A stretch of DNA of 64,000 nucleotides from Secundilactobacillus yichangensis (GTDB lineage: Bacteria; Bacillota; Bacilli; Lactobacillales; Lactobacillaceae): the NCBI RefSeq assembly GCF_016861565.1, contig NZ_BOLK01000004.1, positions 124,001-188,000 on the forward strand, given 5' to 3'. The position numbers and the translations under genes are program-made. Shown here piece by piece: positions 23,474 to 30,748 of the stretch. The notes beneath the pieces are model-generated. The model was not told where the DNA came from. It did no database searches and was given only the letters and a program-made list of their open reading frames with translations. Position 1 is the stretch's first letter, and each line of letters starts with the position of its first letter.

Positions 23474-25644
23474 TAGTCTGATTCACTCCCATCGTCGTAG
23501 TTCAAAGGGTTTGGTCGGTTCTCAGGGCTAAGCATTGGCTGAAATTCCGTGGGGGCGGTCTTAGCTGCGTCAGCTTGATCACGCTGGACGTGTTCGCTGG
23601 CAGCTTTGACAAATGCACTCTGTGATTCAAGCGGCACGAGTCCACGGCGATCAATGTGGGTGTAAGATCCATCTGCTCGCAGAACCCGGGTTTTAACATT
23701 ATCGTTCCACATGGTGTTGTAAATCCGAAGGACGCGGTCAGCTAAATCGGGTTGCAGGATTGGGAACAGCAGCTCGACTCGCCGATTCAAATTTCGGGTC
23801 ATTAAGTCAGCACTAGAGAGGTAGACACTCTTTTGACCGTCAACGTCGAAACTATAGATTCGGCTGTGTTCCAAGAAACGGCCCACAATTGAATGGACGG
23901 TGATATTATCGCTAACACCGGGGATGCCGGTCTTTAAACAGCAAATGCCGCGAATGATCAGCTGAATGTGAACGCCACAGTGCGAAGCTTTGTAGAGATG
24001 TTCAATCATTTTCTGATCGGACAGCGAATTCATTTTCATGCGCACGGTGACGTTGGCACCGTTCTTAGCTGCGTCACCAGCCTGTTTCAGTTTATCGTTA
24101 ATGAAATCACGGATGCCATTAGGGCTAATGTGCAGCTGATGGAAATAGGGCGGTTTCGAATATCCGGATAGCATGTTAAAAATGTTAGTGGCATCGATCC
24201 CCATATCGCTATTCACGGTGAACAGGCCCATATCGGTGTAAAAATGCGCGGTTACATCGTTATAGTTACCCGTTCCCATGTGCATGTACCGGCGAATGCC
24301 GCCTTGTTCCCGGCGGACTACCAGGGATAACTTGCAGTGAGTCTTGAGACCAATCAGGCCGTAAATAACGTGACAGCCCATTTTTTCAAGCTGCTTGGCC
24401 CAGTGAACGTTGTTTTGCTCGTCAAAGCGGGCTTTAACTTCCACCAGTACGGTAACTTGTTTGCCATTTTGAGCAGCCCGTCCCAAGTAACGGATGATCG
24501 GTGAATCGCCGGAGACTCGGTACAAGGTCATTTTGATTGCTAAAGTATCGGGATCAGTGGCGGCTTGACGGATAAATTCAACCACCGGATCAAATTTATC
24601 ATAGGGGTGCTGCATCAGCCAGTCGTGTTCACGGATGGCTGCAAAGATGTCGTGATTATGATCTAACTCCTTTGGCTGATAAGCGGTGAATTTAGCGTAT
24701 TTTAAATCATCGTGATTAATGATTTGACTCGTTAACTTGCTCAAAAAGGTTAAATCAACTGGCCCGTTAGTTTCGTAAACCGCGAAATCTGGTGTGTCCA
24801 ATTCTTTGTTTAGCCGTTTCAAAAGCTTTTTACTGATAGTGTTTTCAACTTCTAGTCGGATGACGTTGCCGTGTTCCCGTAACTTCAGCTGTTGCTGAAC
24901 ATCCTTTAGTAAGTCTGAGGTGTCCTCCTCCGCAACGTCAAGATCCATATCACGAATAACACGGAAAACGACACTCTCCTTGACGTTGTAGTTAACAAAA
25001 AGCTGACCAACAAAGGCTTTAATAATTTCTTCAATTAAAATGAAGGAATTTTCTTCGCCTGGAAGCCGGACGACCCTTGGAAAGATGTCCGGAATCTGCA
25101 GCGTAGCATACAGTCGGCCGCTATCGTCATTAGGGGTCAGCTGAATTGCTAAATTCAGGGTATCGTTAGCAATAAATGGAAATGGCCGGGAACCGTCATC
25201 TGCCATTGGTGTCAGTACTGGATAAAGTTCATCGTGGAAGTAAGTCTTGATGAACTGAAATTGTTCAGCAGTCAAATTGGCTGCTTTTTTAATGTGAACG
25301 CCGATTTGCTGAACAGCAGGCACTAAGGAACGGTTCAACGTCGTGTACTGTTTGACCAGCATTTCGTGTGCTCGAACATTTACTGCCCGTAACTGTTCTT
25401 CAGCGGTTAAACCCGATGCGTCAGGTTTGGGGTAGTTAACGGCGGCTAGCTTTGCTAAGGATGCCACCCGGACCATAAAAAATTCATCCAGGTTGCTTTG
25501 GGTGATGCTTAAGAACTTTAATCGTTCAAGGAGCGGATTTCCTTTGTCCCGTGACTCCTCCAATACGCGGTCGTTAAAATCAAGCCAGCTGAGTTCGCGA
25601 TTATTGAAGTAATCCGGATTACTATAATTCTTTTTATCACTCAT
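23473..25644 (-). CDS. ppk: Polyphosphate kinase 1
   Basis: Reversibly builds inorganic polyphosphate from ATP. The protein has 723 residues and the four-domain PPK1 plan. The N-terminal FNRELSWLDFN-type motif reads YFNNRELSWLDFN. The autophosphorylated histidine is His436 in LIGLKTHCKLSLV, and the second active-site His is His593 in RFLEHSRIYSF. Both phospholipase-D-like C-terminal domains are complete. The ATG at 25644 overlaps the preceding ppx2 stop (ATGA) and follows AAAGGAGTG, so it is translationally coupled between two Ppx-type proteins. Confidence 0.97.
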   Translation of the reverse strand: MSDKKNYSNPDYFNNRELSWLDFNDRVLEESRDKGNPLLERLKFLSITQSNLDEFFMVRVASLAKLAAVNYPKPDASGLTAEEQLRAVNVRAHEMLVKQYTTLNRSLVPAVQQIGVHIKKAANLTAEQFQFIKTYFHDELYPVLTPMADDGSRPFPFIANDTLNLAIQLTPNDDSGRLYATLQIPDIFPRVVRLPGEENSFILIEEIIKAFVGQLFVNYNVKESVVFRVIRDMDLDVAEEDTSDLLKDVQQQLKLREHGNVIRLEVENTISKKLLKRLNKELDTPDFAVYETNGPVDLTFLSKLTSQIINHDDLKYAKFTAYQPKELDHNHDIFAAIREHDWLMQHPYDKFDPVVEFIRQAATDPDTLAIKMTLYRVSGDSPIIRYLGRAAQNGKQVTVLVEVKARFDEQNNVHWAKQLEKMGCHVIYGLIGLKTHCKLSLVVRREQGGIRRYMHMGTGNYNDVTAHFYTDMGLFTVNSDMGIDATNIFNMLSGYSKPPYFHQLHISPNGIRDFINDKLKQAGDAAKNGANVTVRMKMNSLSDQKMIEHLYKASHCGVHIQLIIRGICCLKTGIPGVSDNITVHSIVGRFLEHSRIYSFDVDGQKSVYLSSADLMTRNLNRRVELLFPILQPDLADRVLRIYNTMWNDNVKTRVLRADGSYTHIDRRGLVPLESQSAFVKAASEHVQRDQADAAKTAPTEFQPMLSPENRPNPLNYDDGSESD

Positions 25645-27173
25645 TTTGAAGTCACACTCCTTTGTTTTAGTTGAGGTTTCAGGCCAAATGTTTCTTCAAA
25701 GAATTGGCTTTTATACGTAAATTCCCAGTTTTCAAAAGATAAGTTGTCGTTGCTGTAAACGGTAATGACCAGTTTGGGTGTTTTGATTGAGATTGAAATG
25801 CGGCTGATTTTTTGCTGTCGGTCATCATCGAGGGCATCCGCTAAGCGAAGGATGGCAGCTAGCTTTGCAACTAGGAGCCGTTCACTGGTATCGAGTTTTT
25901 GAAAGTGGCTAAGGTCCTCACTAGGTGTCGTTGAACTGTGATAGCGGGCAATAGCAGCAATAATTTGCCGCTCGTGAACTGATAGGCCAATGATGCTAGT
26001 ATGCTGGATGATGTAATCCGAGTGCAGGTAGTGCTCATGCGCGTTAATATAGGCACCAACATCGTGCAGGATCGAGGCAACTTGCAGTAATAATCGATCA
26101 CGGGATGTTAGCTGATGAATCGGCTTTAGCTGGTCAAACAGGTGTAACGCAAACTTGGTGACTAGCTCCCGGTGAACGGGTTCAACTTGATAATGATCCG
26201 CCATGTTGACGGCGGCAGTGATTGTTTGCTGTGAGAAGTCATACTTGCTGTACCCAGCGCGGACGGCTTCGTTGATTGCCAAACCATCCAGCACGGTGTT
26301 ATGTGAAAAGTGTAGTGACGTTGCCTGAGTAAGGTGCATGAGCTTACGGACTAATAGGATTTCTGGCAATAAGAGTGGGATCTCTGTTTCGCTGATGCCG
26401 TATTCTTCAATTAGAAATTGGTCGGATGCATCCACCACTCGGTCAAAGATCTCTTCGAATTGATCAGCCGTCAGTGTGTGGTGGTTTTGACCGGAGATGG
26501 TGAGCTGACTCAAAGGCATTGAACTAAGCAAGATGAGTTCGCTGGGGCCATCAATAGCTTCTTGAGGCAGTTGCCGCTTATAATCTGATAGTTTACTGTC
26601 AATATAGTCGCTAAGTACTTCCACTGAGTTAGGAGCGCTTTGACGCAAGCTCTGCAAGTCCTCCGCAATTCTGACAGGACCCATTGAATAATAACTGGAA
26701 TAGAGAAACGATAGGTGATTAAACTCGGTGATCGTCGTATTTCCAGAATTAATCCCGATTAAGTAAGTTAATTTTGAACTCGTTGGAACCTTCCTTTGAC
26801 TAAGGTCAACGAGAACGGCCTGATTACGGTAATATGTTTCCTCGCTGATGGACAGCCAGTTAAGTTTAATGCCAGTTTTTAGAAAAATCTGGTCGGCAAT
26901 GAAATCGGCGTTAATAGCCCTTGAAAGTGCTTCGCTGCCCCAAAGCTGGTAATCATCAATTTGATAATCGTTGAGGATTTGTAAAAAGCCACGCAATGAA
27001 GTTGTCATTTGATTGACTAATTCAAATTTGATGGGCTGTTGTCGGTATAGATCATCACCAACTGGCAATTCTTTGTGTACGCGTTCAACTGTTTTGAGTG
27101 TTTTTAGGTCAACAATGAGCAGCTCTAAGCCTTGCACCGAGATGATCATTGTACCAAAATAATGGTTTGCCAA
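25641..27173 (-). CDS. Divergent Ppx/GppA-like protein with C-terminal HD domain (Ppx2)
   Basis: 510 residues. The N-terminal half has the Ppx/GppA fold but degenerate phosphate loops: the first loop D-x-G-S-N-S is replaced by MIISVQGLELLIVDL, and the second reads IGINSGNTTITEF. The segment LSISEETYYRNQAV is in the place of the catalytic Glu. From about residue 320 an HD domain follows, with ILHDVGAYI, YLHSDYII and LRLADALDDD. It may bind or sense polyphosphate or (p)ppGpp rather than hydrolyse it. The TTG at 27173 follows GGAGGCG by 8 nt; it lies 23 nt after licD. Confidence 0.83.
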   Translation of the reverse strand: MANHYFGTMIISVQGLELLIVDLKTLKTVERVHKELPVGDDLYRQQPIKFELVNQMTTSLRGFLQILNDYQIDDYQLWGSEALSRAINADFIADQIFLKTGIKLNWLSISEETYYRNQAVLVDLSQRKVPTSSKLTYLIGINSGNTTITEFNHLSFLYSSYYSMGPVRIAEDLQSLRQSAPNSVEVLSDYIDSKLSDYKRQLPQEAIDGPSELILLSSMPLSQLTISGQNHHTLTADQFEEIFDRVVDASDQFLIEEYGISETEIPLLLPEILLVRKLMHLTQATSLHFSHNTVLDGLAINEAVRAGYSKYDFSQQTITAAVNMADHYQVEPVHRELVTKFALHLFDQLKPIHQLTSRDRLLLQVASILHDVGAYINAHEHYLHSDYIIQHTSIIGLSVHERQIIAAIARYHSSTTPSEDLSHFQKLDTSERLLVAKLAAILRLADALDDDRQQKISRISISIKTPKLVITVYSNDNLSFENWEFTYKSQFFEETFGLKPQLKQRSVTSK

Positions 27174-27196
27174 GGTGATCGCCTCCAAAATATAAT

Positions 27197-28018
27197 TTAG
27201 TAGAATACTTGATTATCCATAATTAACCGGCTGATATGTTTTTCCGTTCGCTGACTTTCGGGCGGTAAGGTCATGTAGTCACCGTACATCCGGGTTAAAA
27301 TTGCGTCGTAAGCAGTTGGAACATTCACTTGTAGGTATTCGAACGGGACCTTGGTTAAGTTGCTGATTTCAGTTCCTGAAAGAATCTCTCTGTCGTAACT
27401 GTACTGAGAAGCCAAATTCTTGTAGAAGTTAGAATGATCAAATTCATACAGTCGCATAACGTTTTCACGCTGCTTTTTTAGTTCAATTAAATCCTCAACT
27501 TTCTCGGGTGCGGGATCTGAGCGGTGACGTCTTAGGGGTGTGTCAATCAGACCATAGCCGGCTTTAACGATGATTCGACTATCCAAAAACTTAAAACGGG
27601 TGATTTGACTGCGCCTCAAAGACGGATCATCAGGGATTCGGTCGAAGGGGAAAATATCAATAAAGACCCCTTTTCGGGCGTTATTGACGTTGCCCTTTTC
27701 TTCGATATAGGTAAATCGATCCAGTAGCTTCATATAACTGAAGCCGTAGCTGTCATCCGAATATGCTGTTTGCAAGAAGTAGTGGTCACCACGTAATTTT
27801 TCCGGGGCATACTTCGCAAAAGTTTCATAATCTGCGCGGGTCATCCCAATATCCATGTCATCATCCCAGGGGATAAAGCCCTGGTGACGAATGGCACCCA
27901 ATAAGGAACCGCCAATTAAAAAGTAGTCAAGGGACAGCTCATCGCAAAGTGAAATGATTTTGGCTAAATTACCTAATTCAACATGGTGAAGCCGTTCAAC
28001 TAAATCGATATTTTTCAC
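27197..28018 (-). CDS. LicD-family phosphotransferase
   Basis: A nucleotidyltransferase-fold protein of 273 residues. The signature FLIGGSLLGAIRHQGFIPWD continues into DDMDIGMTRADYE, giving the Gly-Gly and triple-Asp metal site of LicD/fukutin-type enzymes that transfer phosphocholine or related phospho-groups to glycans. No choline genes licA-C are in the window. It leads the polyphosphate operon, with a very strong AAGGAGGTG ribosome binding site. Its acceptor is unknown; teichoic acid or capsule is likely by family. Confidence 0.88.
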   Translation of the reverse strand: MKNIDLVERLHHVELGNLAKIISLCDELSLDYFLIGGSLLGAIRHQGFIPWDDDMDIGMTRADYETFAKYAPEKLRGDHYFLQTAYSDDSYGFSYMKLLDRFTYIEEKGNVNNARKGVFIDIFPFDRIPDDPSLRRSQITRFKFLDSRIIVKAGYGLIDTPLRRHRSDPAPEKVEDLIELKKQRENVMRLYEFDHSNFYKNLASQYSYDREILSGTEISNLTKVPFEYLQVNVPTAYDAILTRMYGDYMTLPPESQRTEKHISRLIMDNQVFY

Positions 28019-28148
28019 CTCCTTTTTGGATTTCGTTTTAATTTTACACTCTTTTTGAAATGGATGAAACTTAGGTTTGATATTAATTCAAAGTTAGGGG
28101 ATATTAAGTTAACGTGATTACAGTAATCTGCAGCTGAAAAGGCTAATA

Positions 28149-28188
28149 TTATCATTCGGATATGGTAATTTATTTCGGATGATGATAA
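28149..28188. promoter_or_regulatory. Possible MarR operator between licD and marR
   Basis: TTATCAT (28149-28155) is mirrored by ATGATAA (28182-28188), and the near-repeats ATTCGGATATGGTAA (28154-28168) and TTTCGGATGATGATAA (28173-28188) lie in tandem, in the divergent promoter region. Confidence 0.35.
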
Positions 28189-28228
28189 GCTACAAATAGG
28201 GAATGCTATATAGATTAGGGTGAAAAAA

Positions 28229-28681
28229 ATGAAACGAGCACAATTACTGGATGAATACATTGATGTTTATATGAAGTCACTCAAATATCTGGATTCTTTT
28301 GTGTCGGAACCGGCGATGAAGTACAATTTGTCCTTTGAACAGTATTTGATTATGCATGATATTGCCCAGCAAGCTCACGTGACCTTAGCACGGATCGCTG
28401 ATAAGCGTGGGGTTACGCGCAGTGCGATTTCTCGTCAGATCAAGGTTTTATTGAAGCAGGATTACATTTATCAGCAGCGTGATGAAAAGGATCACCGCAG
28501 ACAGTTCCTGCATTTGACACCACGCGGCAGCAAGATTGAAGCGATTCTAGCCCAAGCGGCTGAGGACCGGTTTAGCGGTTGGCTCGATATCTTTGGTGAG
28601 GATCGGGCGATGGATCTGCTGCAGTTTATTCGTGAGTTTAGTGAAGCTGCTAATTTGGAAAATAAATCGCAGGAGAATTAA
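28229..28681 (+). CDS. MarR-family transcriptional regulator
   Basis: A 150-residue winged helix-turn-helix protein: LSFEQYLIMHDIAQ helix, ARIADKRGVTRSAISRQIKVL recognition helix near residues 60-80, and the wing DEKDHRRQFLHLTPRG. It is expected to bind DNA as a dimer and release it on a ligand or oxidation signal. The ATG at 28229 has AGGGTG upstream; a GTG at 28220 lies in that site. It is divergent from the licD-polyphosphate operon, which is a candidate target along with itself. Confidence 0.9.
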   Translation: MKRAQLLDEYIDVYMKSLKYLDSFVSEPAMKYNLSFEQYLIMHDIAQQAHVTLARIADKRGVTRSAISRQIKVLLKQDYIYQQRDEKDHRRQFLHLTPRGSKIEAILAQAAEDRFSGWLDIFGEDRAMDLLQFIREFSEAANLENKSQEN

Positions 28682-28696
28682 GTTTGATTATAAATT

Positions 28697-28745
28697 AAAA
28701 GCACCATTTGAACTGTAAATTTGATTGCGGTCCAGATGATGCTTT
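28697..28745. terminator. Bidirectional terminator between marR and osmC
   Basis: Outer arms AAAGCA / TGCTTT with CATTTG / CAGATG inside; T-rich on both strands. Confidence 0.65.
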
Positions 28746-28750
28746 ATTTT

Positions 28751-29179
28751 TTACGACTTAAAGCTATCAACGACTTCTACAGTGTAGTTATCGCTGTGAC
28801 TTAATAATTTAGAAACCGGGCAGCGATGCTCAGCTTGGTGAGCAAAATCAACTGCTTGAGAGTGCGTGATGTGCGGAATATGAATCTGGGCAGTGACTAA
28901 AAAATCTAAACCGTCAGTACTCTTAACCATGCTGACGTGCACGTGAACTTCGGCTAAATGAGGCAGACCATTTTCCTTTTCGATCGCTTCTAAAGTTGCT
29001 GACATACAGGTACTCAACGATAATCCCAGCAGTTGTTCTGGGTTAGTCCCCGGTGCGTCTTCTAGCGGATGGCTTACAGCTACTGCCAAACCGTTGGGAA
29101 TGTAGGCAACACCGTTCACGCCATCATTATTGATGGCTTCAGTTTCGTATCGGTGAATGTAATGCTTGATTTTTGCCAT
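28751..29179 (-). CDS. OsmC/Ohr-family peroxide-reducing protein
   Basis: 142 residues. The two redox cysteines of the family are in SLSTCMSATLEAI (about residue 58) and EHRCPVSKLL (about 119). OsmC-family proteins reduce organic hydroperoxides with lipoyl or other dithiols. The nearby MarR regulator is suggestive because OhrR belongs to that family, but the genes converge rather than share a promoter. The ATG at 29179 has AAAGGAAGG upstream. Confidence 0.88.
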   Translation of the reverse strand: MAKIKHYIHRYETEAINNDGVNGVAYIPNGLAVAVSHPLEDAPGTNPEQLLGLSLSTCMSATLEAIEKENGLPHLAEVHVHVSMVKSTDGLDFLVTAQIHIPHITHSQAVDFAHQAEHRCPVSKLLSHSDNYTVEVVDSFKS

Positions 29180-29243
29180 AAAGTGACCTTCCTTTAGTCA
29201 TTATTTTAGAGGTTTAATGTTCAAATCGCAACGTTGTTTGTCT

Positions 29244-29397
29244 AACTATACCAATTATGATATTTTTAGTTAAAAGAGTTCTAATTTTAATCGATATAGC
29301 ATTTTTAATTGACTAATCATGCTTTTACAAGTGATGTTTATTTTTGAAAGATTGATTTCATCAAATTAATAATTTATGGTGATATAACTAGACCAAT
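29244..29397. promoter_or_regulatory. Two NagR-like half-sites between osmC and a small gene
   Basis: AACTATACCAATT at 29244-29256 and AACTAGACCAAT at 29386-29397 resemble the sites before glmS and nagB (complements AATTGGTATAG and ATTGGTCTAG). The remaining 29180-29470 is AT-rich with a TATAAT about 60 bp before the small gene at 29471; nothing else was seen. Confidence 0.35.
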
Positions 29398-29470
29398 CAC
29401 GCGGAATGGACTATAATTAAGGTATTGTAGGAGTTAGTTTGTAAGTCCTGAAGCTTTGGAGGTATCACTA

Positions 29471-29647
29471 ATGAGTGTGATAAATTTTTCAGGCCACCCC
29501 GTGGTGCAAAAAGCCTTAATTGAACAGTTTGACCGGCAAGGCAAAGCTGTGGATCCTGAGGCAATGGCACGTTTTCGGTCGATGGTACGGACCCATACCG
29601 AACTGTTTGGGGAACAGAGCGGTACGCGGGATCAAACGGATATCTAG
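29471..29647 (+). CDS. Small protein of unknown function
   Basis: 58 residues, beginning MSVINFSGHPVVQKALIEQF. Soluble, helical, with a hydrophilic tail (GEQSGTRDQTDI). TTTGGAGGT precedes the ATG at 29471 and a terminator follows, so it is a genuine single-gene unit. No family recognised. NagR-like sites lie upstream. Confidence 0.6.
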   Translation: MSVINFSGHPVVQKALIEQFDRQGKAVDPEAMARFRSMVRTHTELFGEQSGTRDQTDI

Positions 29648-29668
29648 CAACCTATATGGGATAATTTT

Positions 29669-29704
29669 AATAAACGGGATGATGTTTAGTCATCCCGTTT
29701 ATTG
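29669..29704 (+). terminator. Terminator after the 58-residue protein
   Basis: Arms AATAAACGGGATGA / TCATCCCGTTTATT, loop TGTTTAG; the strand is set by the gene upstream. Confidence 0.75.
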
Positions 29705-29807
29705 TGTGCTACAGGGCAAATAAACTTTAGTTCAGGCCATGCCGGTAGTTGCGGACGGGTAATTAATAGTGGTTTAATAGCAATAAGGTAAAAAAGGAGC
29801 GATCAGT

Positions 29808-30080
29808 TTGTACAAAGTTATGGTAGTCTTACATGATGGCGATGACTATATCCGCATGAACAAGGTTTACTTTGAAACCATGCCGGTTGCTGGCCAATAT
29901 ATCATCCATTCGGATGGCTTGGCATACGTGGTGGAAGAAGTTACCACTTTTGCTGGTTACGTTAGCAGTAAAGGCGCGACCACCATTCTAGTGGTTCACC
30001 AAGCCCCGCGAGAAGCTGCTGTCAATAAGCTTTACGGTATTGATATTGAACGGGATCTTGATGATCCGGAGAGCGATTAG
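29808..30080 (+). CDS. Small conserved-looking protein of unknown function
   Basis: 90 residues, TTG start at 29808 with AAAAGGAGCGAT upstream. It begins YKVMVVLHDGDDYIRMNKVY, alternates beta-strand-like hydrophobic stretches (YIIHSDGLAYVVEEV, GATTILVVHQ) and ends with an acidic tail (ERDLDDPESD). The strand pattern suggests a small beta barrel, but no family is recognised. It has its own terminator. Confidence 0.65.
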   Translation: MYKVMVVLHDGDDYIRMNKVYFETMPVAGQYIIHSDGLAYVVEEVTTFAGYVSSKGATTILVVHQAPREAAVNKLYGIDIERDLDDPESD

Positions 30081-30095
30081 AATTTATTAGAATTA

Positions 30096-30149
30096 AATAA
30101 CCAGATAGCCCGTCAACAGTGAATTGGTGGGTTATCTGGTTATCATTTT
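30096..30149. terminator. Terminator between two small convergent genes
   Basis: Arms AATAACCAGATA / TATCTGGTTATC, widened by GCCC/GGGT, followed by ATTTT; likely serves both sides. Confidence 0.75.
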
Positions 30150-30152
30150 GCC

Positions 30153-30314
30153 CTAAATCAATTTATTGCTTTGTAAATTGATTGCATAGTGGTGGGCCTG
30201 AATGTAGCTGCGTTCTGCAGGACTGAATTGCTGCAAGTCTTTGTTGGTAATTGGACGAAGATGATCGAAATCAAAGTGATACTCCCCAAAATTGTTGATT
30301 TGTGTGCGTTCCAT
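30153..30314 (-). CDS. Very small protein of unknown function (53 residues)
   Basis: ATG at 30314 with AAGGAAGTG 7 nt upstream; TAG at 30153-30155. The protein begins MERTQINNFGEYHFDFDHLR and contains PITNKDLQQFSPAERSYIQ. Soluble, rich in aromatic and polar residues. Short but with a proper ribosome binding site and a terminator just beyond. No family recognised. Confidence 0.55.
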   Translation of the reverse strand: MERTQINNFGEYHFDFDHLRPITNKDLQQFSPAERSYIQAHHYAINLQSNKLI

Positions 30315-30463
30315 TTAAAACACTTCCTTGTATTAAATTGCCATCATTATACACAGCAGGTAATATAAACGCTACAAAAAAGCCCCTTTGATTTAATATT
30401 GATACAATGATTTTGCATATCAGGACATTGACTTAGCCGATTACCGGATAAGCTGGCACCGGG

Positions 30464-30607
30464 TTAAGCGTTTACGGTGATGTTTAAAGGGATTTCGCTA
30501 GGCAGGGCTGCTTTGGATTTATTAGGCTGATGAAACTGAGTCATGCCAATTAAAAAGAGCAGAATCGTTAATAACAGGATGAAAAGTTCGACTAGAACCT
30601 GTTTCAC
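30464..30607 (-). CDS. Very small single-pass membrane protein (47 residues)
   Basis: GTG at 30607 with AAAGGAGTG 6 nt upstream; TAA at 30464-30466. One hydrophobic helix (VLVELFILLLTILLFLIGM) near the N-terminus is followed by an outward or inward tail QFHQPNKSKAALPSEI. Function unknown; it resembles the many small membrane proteins seen in stress or envelope regulons. It lies upstream of the carboxypeptidase terminator. Confidence 0.55.
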   Translation of the reverse strand: MKQVLVELFILLLTILLFLIGMTQFHQPNKSKAALPSEIPLNITVNA

Positions 30608-30699
30608 AATGGCACTCCTTTCCAGCAGAGCATTTTTGAACCATCTTGAAATTATGATAACACTGTTGCGGATGAGTTAGTGAATGACTCTAAATTTAA

Positions 30700-30734
30700 A
30701 CAGCCTGGTCATCAACGATGGATGATCAGGCTGT
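30700..30734. terminator. Terminator downstream of the D,D-carboxypeptidase gene
   Basis: Arms ACAGCCTGGTCATC / GATGATCAGGCTGT with loop AACGATG; a modest T-run on the minus strand. Confidence 0.65.
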
Positions 30735-30748
30735 CATTGTATTAAAGG

